Source: a bacterium (GTDB lineage Bacteria; Hinthialibacterota; Hinthialibacteria; OLB16). Taken from it: a stretch of 64,000 nucleotides of DNA. A model generated the notes under the pieces. It searched no databases, had not been told where the DNA came from, and was given only the letters and a program-made list of their open reading frames with translations. The translations under genes were made by a program, and so were the position numbers. This document shows positions 33,590-42,105 of this stretch, in pieces. Within the stretch, counting starts at the first letter, position 1. Every line of letters starts with the position of its first letter. The stretch is taken from contig JAJVIK010000019.1 in the NCBI GenBank assembly GCA_022072055.1, positions 112,514-176,513 on the forward strand, written 5' to 3'.

Positions 33590-35143
33590 TCAGTTGCCGA
33601 TATGGTCGAGCAGACGCCTCCCCACCATCGGGTGGCGGAGGACCCGCAAGGCCTTCATTTCGAGCTGGCGGACACGCTCGCGAGTGACCCCGAGCATGTG
33701 ACCGAGCTCCTCCAACGTGTAAGCCTTGCCGTCCTTGAGACCGTAGCGGAGACGCACGATCTCCCGCTCGCGCTCGGAGAGGTGGTTCAGGGCCTCCTCG
33801 ATATCCTCCAGCGCGGTGGTCTCCTCCAACGACTGGTAGGGCGAAGAGTGCCCCTGATCGGCGATCACCTCGGACAGGTCCAGCTTCCCCTCGTCGTCAA
33901 TCGGCGTGTCCAGCGAAACGAACGAGAGCGAGAGGTTTTCCATCGCCCGTGTCCGCTCCACCGTGTCGCCGACGCGCTCCGCGAGCTCCTCGATGCTCGG
34001 CTCGCGCCCCAGGTCCGCCATGAGGTCATCCTTGGCGCGCTGAATCCGCCGCAGGTTGTCCTGCAAGTGGACCGGCAGCCGGACTGTCCGTGAACGGTCC
34101 CCGATGGAGCGCGAGATGCTCTGCCGAATCCAGTAGGTGGCGTAAGTCGAGAACTTGAAGCCGCGGTGGTGGTCGAATTTCTCGATGGCCCGCAACAGCC
34201 CCAGGTTCCCCTCCTGGATCAGATCCAGGAACGGCAACCCCCGGTCCCGGTAGCGCTTGGCCACCGAAATCACCAGTCGCAGATTCGCCTCGGCGAAGCG
34301 CTGCTTGGTGCGGATCAGCTGAGCCTGCAGCTCCTCCACCCGCTCGCAGATGCGCCGCAGAATCCGAAGCGGAACGCCGACTTCCTTCCGGAGAGTCTCT
34401 TCGCTATCTCCGACCTCCACGAGGCTCCGGTAAAGCTCGGCGAGGGAATCCCGCTTGAGCCCCAACCGGCGCTCCAGCGCCGGCCATCCGCGCCCGGTTT
34501 CGACCGCCTTTCCGGTCTGATTCAGAAAGGTCTTCTCGGCGATTTTCCGCGCGCGAAGCCGCCTCAGGATGCCCGCGCGACGCTGGGCAACTTCACCCAA
34601 TCGGGCCTGGACCTGAATCAGTCGTTCCGGAATGTCTCCGATCCAGGTGTGGTGGACCGGGTGGGACCGGATGTAGTCCTCGACCTTGGACAGGATCACC
34701 TGCTGCTCGCTGCTCGGAGACTTCCCGGAGTCCATGTCCTCCGCCCGGACCAGGTCGCGCCGCAAGCGCTCCAGGCGACGGGCCAGTTGCGACATCCGCT
34801 GGCGAGTCTCCTCGGTCATCGGGACCGAGGCGGTGGGGAGAACATCCTCGCCGAGGTCGTCCTCTTCCTCGCTCTCGATCACCGGTCGGTGGGCAATCTC
34901 ACGGAAGCGCTCGACCGCCGGACGGGTGATGGCCACCTGAGAAATGATCCCACGGCGCGCCTCCTCCATCTTGGCGGAGAGCTCGATCTCATCATCCTTG
35001 GTGAGCAGGGGGGCGCGCCCGGATTCCCGCAGCCAAGTCGTGATCAGGTCCACGCCCTCGCTGGAGCCCCAGTCTCCATCGAAGTCAAACCCGACCTCTT
35101 CCGGACTTCGAAGGGCCTCCTCGCGTTCAATGGGCTTAACCAT
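33590..35143 (-). CDS. rpoD: Primary (sigma-70 group 1/2) RNA polymerase sigma factor
   Basis: A 517-residue sigma factor. Region 1.2 is at about 31-62 (ITTWLRESGRAPLLTKDDEI), a divergent non-conserved region runs to about 275, and region 2 follows (NLRLVISVAKRYRDRGLPFL, EKFDHHRGFKFSTYATYWIR). Region 3 has RLPVHLQDNLRRIQRAKDDL and region 4 LRYGLKDGKAYTLEELGHML with VTRERVRQLEMKAL. Region 1.1 is absent: only about 28 residues precede region 1.2. That fits a group 2 or a trimmed primary factor, so rpoD is a reasonable but not proven symbol. GGGAGGGAG precedes the ATG. It recruits RNA polymerase to -35/-10 promoters of the kind noted in this window. Confidence 0.9.
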   Translation of the reverse strand: MVKPIEREEALRSPEEVGFDFDGDWGSSEGVDLITTWLRESGRAPLLTKDDEIELSAKMEEARRGIISQVAITRPAVERFREIAHRPVIESEEEDDLGEDVLPTASVPMTEETRQRMSQLARRLERLRRDLVRAEDMDSGKSPSSEQQVILSKVEDYIRSHPVHHTWIGDIPERLIQVQARLGEVAQRRAGILRRLRARKIAEKTFLNQTGKAVETGRGWPALERRLGLKRDSLAELYRSLVEVGDSEETLRKEVGVPLRILRRICERVEELQAQLIRTKQRFAEANLRLVISVAKRYRDRGLPFLDLIQEGNLGLLRAIEKFDHHRGFKFSTYATYWIRQSISRSIGDRSRTVRLPVHLQDNLRRIQRAKDDLMADLGREPSIEELAERVGDTVERTRAMENLSLSFVSLDTPIDDEGKLDLSEVIADQGHSSPYQSLEETTALEDIEEALNHLSEREREIVRLRYGLKDGKAYTLEELGHMLGVTRERVRQLEMKALRVLRHPMVGRRLLDHIGN

Positions 35144-35461
35144 GTCTCCCTCCCCGCAGCCTTGCGGCTCTGCTCCAATTGTAGAAATTCCTCGGCAAAC
35201 TGTCCTCTCAACTTGAGAACGGTCCGGAAGGCGGGAGGGAACGGTAAACCGGTAAGAATCTCGGCAAAGACCTCAGGAGAGGCCCGCTCTCGACCCTTCA
35301 GATGGGTTCCTTTCCATTCTTAACCCACTGGTACCATTATGTTTAACAAAGAGAATGAGCGAAACCTTGACATCATGTCCAAAGTGGGAGCCAAACCTAC
35401 GACATCTGTCGCGGAACCGGCTTTCGGGTGTTTCGGAGCGCAATCCCCGCGTAACTTTGCG
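35144..35461. other. Intergenic region upstream of the sigma factor gene
   Basis: These 318 bp hold no gene. AT-rich stretches at 35320-35385 could carry the sigma-factor promoter (for example a CATAAT near 35335-35345 on the minus strand), but no convincing -35 box was found at the right distance. A 6 bp hairpin (CGTAAC/GTTACG, about 35450-35466) covers the stop codon of the neighbouring Cys-rich protein gene. Confidence 0.4.
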
Positions 35462-37033
35462 TTACGGCGGACAGGAGGCGTTCAGGCACTGAATCCCAAG
35501 CCCGATGGAATGGGTTACGCTGTTTTCGTTCCCCGCCAGGCCATCGCAGAGGTTGTAAAGCGGGCAGATCCCCAACGGATGCCCGTTCTCACCCGCGCAA
35601 GAGAGGGAGATCTCCTCGGCGCACAGGGAGCACACGAAAGGAACCGAGCAGCGGATGATCAAAGCCCCTGGGCTTCCCGGAACAGGCGCCCATTCAAAGG
35701 CCCCCGGAGCCTGCTCGGCAATGCAGGTGGAAACCTGAGCCACAAGCGCATCGAGAAGCGCGCCGCAGGTTTCAGTCCCCGAGGAAACAAAACCTGAACA
35801 ATCAAGTTCGCAGTCCACCAGGGGTTGAAGCTCGTTGGTCTTGAAGGCAGCGCAGTTGGCGCTCGGATAGGAGCCGACATGGATCCGGAAGCGGAGCGGA
35901 CCGGGGGCTCCCGACTGGCCGATTCCCCCCTTGCAGGCGAACTCCAGGCGCGCGGCCTGAACACACTGGTAAGGGAGGGTCGGCGTGGGGGTGCGGGTTC
36001 GGGATGGGGTGGGGGACTCGTTCCGAGTGGCGGTGGGGGTCACCGTGGGCGGGATCGGGTCACAATTGGTGTCGTCGCAGGAGACACCGAACCCGGAGGT
36101 GAGCATGCTGAGGGACTCGTTCCCCACCGCGCCATCCGCTAGGTTATAGAGAGCGCATTCGCTCAAATTGAACACCTCGGGTCCTCCGCATTCGAGTCCG
36201 ATTTCCGAGGAGCACAAGGCGCAGTAGAACGGAGACCGGCTGCGGAGAATCAGTTCGCCGGGGATGCCGGTGTTGAGAACGAATTGGAAATCGCTCCCCG
36301 CCTGCTGGGCGAGACATAGCGCCACGCGGTGTGTCAGGATGTCCACGGCCTGATCGCAGGGGGGGGCTGTCGGACCGACAAGATCGGAACAATCCAGGTC
36401 ACAGGCCATGATCAAGGTTCCGGCCAGCGGTTTGACCGTGCCGCAAGCGGCCCCATCCGGCAGGCCCTGATAGATCCGCAAGCTGAAGACCTCCGGTTGA
36501 CCGGAGAGTCCCTGGTTCCCCGCGCAGACAAACCGGATGGTCGCCCCATCAATGCACACGAAGGTTGGAGTGATCGTGGGGGTCTGGGTGATCGTGCGCG
36601 TGGATGTTGGCGTGGGGCTGATGGTGGGGGTCCGAGTGAAGAACGGTGTCCAGGTCCGAGTGGCGGTGGGGGTGTTTGTGATGGTGAAGGTCCGCGAGGG
36701 AGTCGGAGTGGCGGTCACCGTTGGGGTCTTGGTGATGGTGCGCGTCTCCGTCTGAGTCGGGCGTAGAGTCCGAGTGATCGAGGGGGTCCTAGTCCGGGTG
36801 GGGGTGATGGTTCCCGTGCGGGTCGGAGTCCGTGTCGCCTGGGTGCCGGTCACACTGGGGGTGGGAGTGGAGAACTGCCCGGCAAAGAGCTGGAGCAGAT
36901 CGGGGGCGCGATAACCCTCGGCTGTCCACATCCGGGCAAAATCAAACAGCTCGGTCGCCGCCGGGGGCTCGGAAAAACCGATTGAAGCGCGGAGGAGCAC
37001 CGCAAGCAGGCCGAGGACCGAGCCGTATCGCAT
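35462..37033 (-). CDS. Secreted protein with Thr/Pro repeat linker and two homologous Cys-rich domains
   Basis: A 523-residue protein with a signal peptide (VLGLLAVLLRASIGFS). Residues about 55-158 are a low-complexity Thr/Pro/Arg linker (TPTRTGTITPTRTRTPSIT). Two Cys-rich domains of about 165 residues each are separated by a second Thr/Pro linker. They are clearly homologous: VCIDGATIRFVCAGNQGLSG with QCVQAARLEFACKGGIGQSG, and CDLDCSDLVG with CELDCSGFVS, and both end with PLYNLCDGLAGNE-like blocks (ALYNLADGAVGNE). No known family was recognised. The ATG at 37033 has GGAAGGTG upstream. It looks like an adhesive or surface modular protein. The linker composition is unlike its neighbours. Confidence 0.75.
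   Translation of the reverse strand: MRYGSVLGLLAVLLRASIGFSEPPAATELFDFARMWTAEGYRAPDLLQLFAGQFSTPTPSVTGTQATRTPTRTGTITPTRTRTPSITRTLRPTQTETRTITKTPTVTATPTPSRTFTITNTPTATRTWTPFFTRTPTISPTPTSTRTITQTPTITPTFVCIDGATIRFVCAGNQGLSGQPEVFSLRIYQGLPDGAACGTVKPLAGTLIMACDLDCSDLVGPTAPPCDQAVDILTHRVALCLAQQAGSDFQFVLNTGIPGELILRSRSPFYCALCSSEIGLECGGPEVFNLSECALYNLADGAVGNESLSMLTSGFGVSCDDTNCDPIPPTVTPTATRNESPTPSRTRTPTPTLPYQCVQAARLEFACKGGIGQSGAPGPLRFRIHVGSYPSANCAAFKTNELQPLVDCELDCSGFVSSGTETCGALLDALVAQVSTCIAEQAPGAFEWAPVPGSPGALIIRCSVPFVCSLCAEEISLSCAGENGHPLGICPLYNLCDGLAGNENSVTHSIGLGIQCLNASCPP
36560..36871 (-). repeat. Thr/Pro-coding low-complexity repeat tract
   Basis: About 312 bp coding for a TP/TRT-type linker of roughly 104 residues. 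On the plus strand it reads as irregular repeats of GGGGGTC, GGTGATGG and CGAGTCCGAG-like units. Such tracts may vary in length between strains and are prone to assembly errors. Confidence 0.7.
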
Positions 37034-37131
37034 CCCAAATGACACCTTCCCCGGAGGGCGTGTCCAATCTCCCCCCTTGCGGGAAATATATCGGATTATC
37101 GGGGAAGCCAACAAGCCAAAACCGTGGGGAC

Positions 37132-38379
37132 TCACCCCCTGCGCCCGCCTTCGATTCTCTCCGGAAGGGTGATTCGGAACCCGGCCCCGGAGTCCTTCCC
37201 CGGAAGGAGCGCGATGCCGCCTCCAAGGTCCTCAATGATGGTTTTCGAGATGTATAAGCCCAGGCCGCTGCCATCCTTGCCGGCGGTGAAAAAGGGGTCA
37301 AAGACATGCGGGGCATGCTCCGGGGGGATCCCCGGTCCGTTGTCACGGATTTCCACCACCGCGAAGCGCTCCGAGGCCCGCTCGTCGCATCGGACCGAAA
37401 CATGAAGGGTTCCTCGCCCTCGCATCGCCTGATAGGCATTGAGGGCGATATTGGAGAAGACCTGCATCAGGCGTGTCGGGTGAGCCCAGATCAGCGGGAT
37501 CTCCTGTCCGACCTCGAACCTCACCTCGACATCATTGCGCTCGTATTCCACCAGGCGCAGGGAGCGTTCGAGAATATCCACCAGGTCGCAGCACTCGGGT
37601 TCCGTGGTCGAACGGCGGGCGAAATCCTCCAAACCCGAGTCTCGCAGCATCGCAAGGAACAGCTCGCTCTGCTCGCGGACATCCGCGAGCACCTGCTCCG
37701 ATGGGGCCTCACGGCACTCCTCGCGGATGTGGAGAACCGGCTTCTTGAGATCATGCAGGAGTCCCGCGGAGAGTTTGCCGGCCAGCGCCAATTGTTCCAG
37801 GCGGATCAATTCCTGTTTCTTTTTTTCCAGCTCGGAGACCGAGGCTTGATAGCGACTACTCAGCCGAGCAAGCCAGTACAGGAGCATGAGGAGCAGGAGC
37901 AGGACATTGATGGCCGCGAGCAGGAAGGTGATCGGGGTGGCCCGCTTCTGCCATGGGTCGAGCTGAAAGTAGAGGTACCCGGAGGGGGCCGGGGGATGTC
38001 GAAAGTCGTCCCGGAGCTCCTTGCGCAAGGTGTCCTTGGTGACATGTTCCTCCACCGGGTCTCCGATCCATTCGGGAGGATACAGGAGGGTCTCCTTCCG
38101 GGAATCCGGACGGAGCCAGCTCAGGAAAACCCGTTGAAAGGGCTGCCCTCCCCTCGCGAGATCCTCGAAGTATTCACGTCTCATGGTTCGGAAGAGGTGC
38201 GGGTCCTCGTCCGGACGGGAGACCCAGGTGACATCGAAGCGGCTCGCCCAGGCATCCGCCAGGCGCTCGATTTCCCGGATGGATCGCCGCTGAAGTTCGA
38301 TGAAAACCAGACAGGTCCCAACCGCCCAGACCAGGGTGAGGCCAATTCCTATCGCGCTCGGACGGTTGAGGAGTCTCAT
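37132..38379 (-). CDS. Membrane sensor histidine kinase
   Basis: A 415-residue kinase. Membrane segments at about 10-28 and 148-170 enclose a periplasmic sensor region of about 120 residues with no recognised fold. A coiled-coil connector leads to the dimerisation/phosphoacceptor helix (His209 in LSAGLLHDLKKPVLH) and an HATPase_c domain with N box NIALNAYQAM, DNGPGIP (G1) and GSGLGLYISKTI (G2). No receiver domain or response regulator gene is adjacent. It overlaps the PhnD-like gene by 4 bp (ATGA), which strongly suggests a shared sensing task. Confidence 0.92.
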   Translation of the reverse strand: MRLLNRPSAIGIGLTLVWAVGTCLVFIELQRRSIREIERLADAWASRFDVTWVSRPDEDPHLFRTMRREYFEDLARGGQPFQRVFLSWLRPDSRKETLLYPPEWIGDPVEEHVTKDTLRKELRDDFRHPPAPSGYLYFQLDPWQKRATPITFLLAAINVLLLLLMLLYWLARLSSRYQASVSELEKKKQELIRLEQLALAGKLSAGLLHDLKKPVLHIREECREAPSEQVLADVREQSELFLAMLRDSGLEDFARRSTTEPECCDLVDILERSLRLVEYERNDVEVRFEVGQEIPLIWAHPTRLMQVFSNIALNAYQAMRGRGTLHVSVRCDERASERFAVVEIRDNGPGIPPEHAPHVFDPFFTAGKDGSGLGLYISKTIIEDLGGGIALLPGKDSGAGFRITLPERIEGGRRG

Positions 38380-39440
38380 GGCCTCGGTTCAAGGGGAGGA
38401 GTTTGGGGGGCCAGGGTCTCCCGGAGTCTGTCCCAAGCCTTCCAGTCGGGTCGCCTCCATCGGAAAGGACCATGCTCCGCGATCAGAACATCGGAGATTC
38501 GGGCCACAAGGTCAGGGGAGCGCCGAGCTAGGATCCGGTTAAGCAGGAGCGCGGAGCCGGGAGCCTCTTCCGCCTTGAAAGTCTCCAGCGCTCGGATCGG
38601 GAGGTCCGCCTCGGTTTCCAGACCCATTTCGGTGAGGGCCAGCAGAAATCCGGGAGCGGAGAACGGCAAGAAGGCGGCCTCAATCGGGCGGTCCGTGGCC
38701 AGCCCGGTGATCAGCCGGAAAACGGCGTCCGAAACCGAGCCACACGCAGTGACCTGGTAATTCCCTCCGGATTCATCCGAACCCGGGTGAAGCCTCAGGT
38801 TCTGGTTTCCAGCGAGCGCGGCGCGCTGGAGCGCCCCGCCGAGGAGCGCCGCCGGGTGGACCAGGGCCACGTGACGGCCCTCCAAGTCCTTGAGGGCCCT
38901 GATCTCGGAATCGTTCCGAGTCCAGATCGCGGCTTCGGCGGGCGCCCGCCTTCCCGCCGGGGCCTCCTCCAGGAGAACCTCGTACAAGTCCTCGATCACC
39001 ACCCCCTGCAGATAATTCCGACCGAGAACAAAAACCCCAGGCTCGCACATCAGCAGGTCGATGGTCCCGGTGGTGCGCTCGTCCATCAGGCGGTTGTAGT
39101 CCTCGATCAGCGAAATCGAGAATTCACCGATGCCCGCCTGGGCCAGATTGTCACCGAGCTCTTCCCGGAGCCTCCCGGCGAATTGATTGAGCTTCTCCAC
39201 CAGGGTGTCGGCGTCATGTCGCTCCAGGAGGAGGGCCGTGTCGGGGTCGCGCCAGAAGGCCAACTGAAGGGAGAAGGTGTAGGGCTGGGTGGGAGAAAGG
39301 TCGGTGTAGGCCACCACTCGCAATCCATCCCCCGAGGCGGCCCGGCAAGCGGGACCGGGTGGGATCGTGATCCCCAAGATCGCAAGGGAGACCTTGAACA
39401 GCAGGGGAAAGTGAAACGGAAGCCGGTGGGAGCGCGGCAT
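38376..39440 (-). CDS. PhnD-like periplasmic phosphate/phosphonate-type binding protein
   Basis: A 354-residue protein with a signal peptide (LLFKVSLAILGITIPPGPAC, possibly a lipobox-like end). The body has the two-lobe fold of PhnD-type binding proteins: LRVVAYTDLSPTQPYTFSL at the start, DLLMCEPGVFVLG, a central RALKDLEGRHVALVHPAALL crossover and FLPFSAPGFLLAL. Its stop overlaps the histidine kinase start (ATGA), and no ABC transporter genes are nearby. Thus it probably presents a ligand to the kinase and does not feed a transporter. The ATG at 39440 is chosen because upstream sequence belongs to the TPR gene. Confidence 0.8.
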   Translation of the reverse strand: MPRSHRLPFHFPLLFKVSLAILGITIPPGPACRAASGDGLRVVAYTDLSPTQPYTFSLQLAFWRDPDTALLLERHDADTLVEKLNQFAGRLREELGDNLAQAGIGEFSISLIEDYNRLMDERTTGTIDLLMCEPGVFVLGRNYLQGVVIEDLYEVLLEEAPAGRRAPAEAAIWTRNDSEIRALKDLEGRHVALVHPAALLGGALQRAALAGNQNLRLHPGSDESGGNYQVTACGSVSDAVFRLITGLATDRPIEAAFLPFSAPGFLLALTEMGLETEADLPIRALETFKAEEAPGSALLLNRILARRSPDLVARISDVLIAEHGPFRWRRPDWKAWDRLRETLAPQTPPLEPRP

Positions 39441-39456
39441 GGACGGCGCTTCAGGA

Positions 39457-40284
39457 CTACTGGAGACCAAGGCTTTGGGCGATCTTGGCGATGTCGCGGT
39501 CCGCCGCTTCGGCGCTTCGTGGATACTCTTCCTGGAGGCGTGTGATGTAGCGAGCCATGATCTCGGCGCCGAGTTCGGGGCTATGGTTCCGCAGGCAGAC
39601 CACGGCGTTCCGGAGCGCCGCCGGAATGTAGTCGGAGGTTGGATAGTCCTCCACGAATCGCTGGTAGGCCTGCGCGGCCACGCCGTAATCTCCTTTCCCA
39701 TGAAAACACCAGCAGCGCGCGAAGTCGATCTGTTCCTTGAGGTCCGGGCGATTGGACCACAGGCTCGGCCGGCTTTGTCCCTCCACCAGCGCCTCGGCGA
39801 GGGCGGAAAGGGCGCGGTCATAGCCGTTCTTGGTGAACGAGAGGATCCGGGCATATGCGAGTTGAACCTCGATCCGCTCCAGGAGCACGCTGTCGGAGGA
39901 GGTCCGATACCACTCCCATCCGTACTCGGGGGAGCCGAGCCGCGCCTCCAGCCACCGTGCGTATTCGGGGAGAAGAATCGATTCGCCCGGCTTTTCCATC
40001 AGTAGGAATAACTGCGCCATGTCCTGCATCACCCGGAGGCTGAGCTGCGCCCCGGGGAACTGGTCCACAAAGGCCTGACGAGCCGCGATCCGGTCTCGGA
40101 ACGATCCGGTGTTCGGGAGACGCCGATAAGCCTCGACCTCGGGGCGAACCGAGCCGGGCCCTTGAATCGGACGTCGCTCCACCGGTCTGGGGATCACCGG
40201 ATCGGCCTGACCGAAGGCGGTGTGATGGCACGGGCCAAGGAGTAGCTCGAAAGCGAACAACGCCGGAAGGAACCGGAATCTCAT
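39457..40284 (-). CDS. Secreted TPR-like protein
   Basis: A 275-residue protein with a signal peptide (RFLPALFAFELLLGPCHHTAFG) and a helical repeat body; ALAEALVEGQ and AAQAYQRFVEDYPTSDYIPA are TPR-like, with the spacing seen in YbgF/BamD-type proteins. It is 16 bp upstream of the PhnD-like gene and is first in a three-gene unit with it and the histidine kinase. The function is unknown; protein-protein contacts in the periplasm are likely. Confidence 0.75.
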   Translation of the reverse strand: MRFRFLPALFAFELLLGPCHHTAFGQADPVIPRPVERRPIQGPGSVRPEVEAYRRLPNTGSFRDRIAARQAFVDQFPGAQLSLRVMQDMAQLFLLMEKPGESILLPEYARWLEARLGSPEYGWEWYRTSSDSVLLERIEVQLAYARILSFTKNGYDRALSALAEALVEGQSRPSLWSNRPDLKEQIDFARCWCFHGKGDYGVAAQAYQRFVEDYPTSDYIPAALRNAVVCLRNHSPELGAEIMARYITRLQEEYPRSAEAADRDIAKIAQSLGLQ

Positions 40285-40352
40285 GTAGACAAGCTACCCG
40301 ATTCGGGTGGAGGCAGGAAGGTCTCCCCTTCAATCGAGGAAGGGGGAACCTT

Positions 40353-41408
40353 ATGCTTGCGATTCCTGGCGAGGGGATTGAGGAGTCCGTGGTGGCCATC
40401 GAACAGCAAGACCTGTTTCAATCGACCCAGCGTGCGTTTGTCCGCGACCTCCGTCCCGGTCAGACCGTGGATGCGCCCTTCGCGCTGACCCACCTTGCGC
40501 TCAAGACCTACGCGGGTGGAAAGTTTCTCCAGGCCAAGCTGGGGGATCGCACCGGTCGGATCGCGGCGGTCCTTTGGAATGGGGCGGAGGCGCTCTACCC
40601 CAGCCTGCAGGTTGGCGACATTGTGCGGGTCCAGGGGGCGGTCGAAACTTACCGGGAGAAACCGCAGCTCGTGATCCGGCGACTGGAGCGCCTGGAGAAT
40701 GTGGAGCATCTCGACCCGAACGATTTTGTCCCCACGATCAACCTGAATTCCGAGCAGCTCATCGATGAGCTCAAAACCATCGCTCGGACCGTGCAGGATC
40801 CCCACCTTCTGGAGCTCCTGGGGATGTTTTTCAAGGACACCCCCTTTCTGGAGGGATTCCTTCGCGCGCCGGGAGGCAAGCAGTGGCATCATGGGTATCT
40901 CGGCGGCCTCGCGGAGCACACCCTGGGGGTGGTCCGAAATTGCGTGGTCCTGGCGGACCGCTACCCGGTTGTCAAGCGGGATGTGCTGATCGTGGGGGCG
41001 ATTTTCCATGATCTCGGGAAGGTCCTTGAGTTTGTTTACTCCACAGTGATCGATTACAGCGACGTGGGGCGCTTGGTGGGGCACCAGATTCTCGGAGATC
41101 ACAAGCTCTGTGAGTATGCCGGGCGGATCGATGGTTTTCCCCAGGAACTGCTCCTGGAGCTGCGCCACTTGGTGCTGTCTCACCATGGGGAAAGCCCCGA
41201 CGCCGCCCGCCAACCGCAAACCCGCGAGGCATTGATCCTTTCGCGGGCCGATGATTTGGACGCCCAGATGAACGCCTTCACGCGCGAGATTCTCAAGGCT
41301 CGGATCGCCGGGCGGAAGTGGACGGATTATGTGAACCTGATCGGCCGCTACCTCTACGACAGCGGGGGCGCGGATGAAATCGGCGAGGTGGTGATCGACG
41401 ACGTCTGA
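40353..41408 (+). CDS. yhaM: YhaM-type OB-fold/HD 3'-5' exoribonuclease
   Basis: A 351-residue protein. The N-terminal OB fold (about 30-130; KTYAGGKFLQAKLGDRTGRI) binds nucleic acid. The HD domain (about 165-320) has the metal residues HHGYLGGLAEHTLGV, AIFHDLGKV (HD pair) and LSHHGE, followed by SRADDLDAQMN, which is typical of YhaM/CBF1. These enzymes trim single-stranded RNA or DNA from the 3' end with a metal ion, mostly manganese or cobalt. The ATG at 40353 fits the family length. It diverges from the TPR gene at 40284. The following gene begins about 20 bp after its stop. Confidence 0.88.
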   Translation: MLAIPGEGIEESVVAIEQQDLFQSTQRAFVRDLRPGQTVDAPFALTHLALKTYAGGKFLQAKLGDRTGRIAAVLWNGAEALYPSLQVGDIVRVQGAVETYREKPQLVIRRLERLENVEHLDPNDFVPTINLNSEQLIDELKTIARTVQDPHLLELLGMFFKDTPFLEGFLRAPGGKQWHHGYLGGLAEHTLGVVRNCVVLADRYPVVKRDVLIVGAIFHDLGKVLEFVYSTVIDYSDVGRLVGHQILGDHKLCEYAGRIDGFPQELLLELRHLVLSHHGESPDAARQPQTREALILSRADDLDAQMNAFTREILKARIAGRKWTDYVNLIGRYLYDSGGADEIGEVVIDDV

Positions 41409-41430
41409 GACTTCGCGCCGAGGGGCTCAT

Positions 41431-42105
41431 GTCGCGATCATCCCTGCGCGCGGCGGCTCCAAGGGCATTCCCAGAAAGAACCTTCAACCCCTGGCGGGGG
41501 TCCCTTTGATCGCCCACACGATCCGCGCGGCCAAGGGGTGCGCGCGAGTTGATTCGGTCCTGGTCTCGACCGAGGACAAGGAGATCGCCTCGGTCGCGGA
41601 ACGCGAGGGGGCGTTGGTGGTTCCGCGTCCCGCGCAACTAGCCCAGGACAGCTCGCCCACCGAACCGTGCATCCTGCACGCCATGGACTGGTGGTTGGAA
41701 CGGAACGGGGAGGACCCGGCAATTGTGGTTCTCCTTCAGCCCACCTCGCCCCTGAGGGACTCCACTGATATCGAGCAAGCCTTTACAATATACGACCGCG
41801 CGGAGGCGGACTGCCTGCTTTCGGTCGTGGAGCGCAGGGAATTCCATTGGGAAGAGCGGGAGGGGCTCGGAAATCCGAAATGGGACATTCGGAATCGCCC
41901 GCGCCGTCAGGAACTCGCCCCGGACCTGATCGAGAACGGGGCCATCTATATCACGAAATCGAGCGTCTATCGCGAACAGGGGAATCGATTGGGGGGAAGG
42001 ATCGCGCTGTATCGCATGCCTCCCGAACGTTCCATTGATGTCGATGAGCCATTCGACCTGCTGCTCGCGGGGATGCTCCTCGAAAAGCGAAAGGAACGGA
42101 AATGA
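41431..42105 (+). CDS. CMP-sugar synthetase (acylneuraminate cytidylyltransferase family) without a canonical start codon
   Basis: About 224 residues of a CMP-sialic acid/CMP-Kdo-like nucleotidyltransferase that activates a nonulosonic sugar with CTP. The motif IIPARGGSKGIPRKN is at the very start, then VLVSTEDKEIASVAE, LQPTSPLRDSTDIEQA and NGAIYI. Oddly, the frame has no ATG, GTG or TTG upstream of this motif before the stop at 41392-41394. An ATG with a GAGGGG site sits at 41429 but is one base out of frame. A one-base deletion, a sequencing error, an unusual start (GTC or ATC) or a downstream TTG at 41506, which would lose the P-loop-like motif, are possible. It overlaps serA by 4 bp (ATGA). 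Confidence 0.8.
   Translation, partial: VAIIPARGGSKGIPRKNLQPLAGVPLIAHTIRAAKGCARVDSVLVSTEDKEIASVAEREGALVVPRPAQLAQDSSPTEPCILHAMDWWLERNGEDPAIVVLLQPTSPLRDSTDIEQAFTIYDRAEADCLLSVVERREFHWEEREGLGNPKWDIRNRPRRQELAPDLIENGAIYITKSSVYREQGNRLGGRIALYRMPPERSIDVDEPFDLLLAGMLLEKRKERK

Noticed and set aside
35450-35466. Terminator after the Cys-rich protein gene
   Set aside because: The stem is only 6 bp and no T run follows.
36560-36871. CRISPR array
   Set aside because: The repeated sequence codes for a Thr/Pro linker in frame and has no constant repeat or unique spacers. No CRISPR or cas gene was found in the window.
37306-38760. Plus-strand open frame of about 484 residues
   Set aside because: Antisense to the histidine kinase and PhnD-like genes.
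41389-41430. Programmed +1 frameshift joining the YhaM-type gene to the CMP-sugar synthetase
   Set aside because: The site GTC TGA G lacks the slippery codon and the closely placed SD of prfB, and fusing the two enzymes makes no functional sense.
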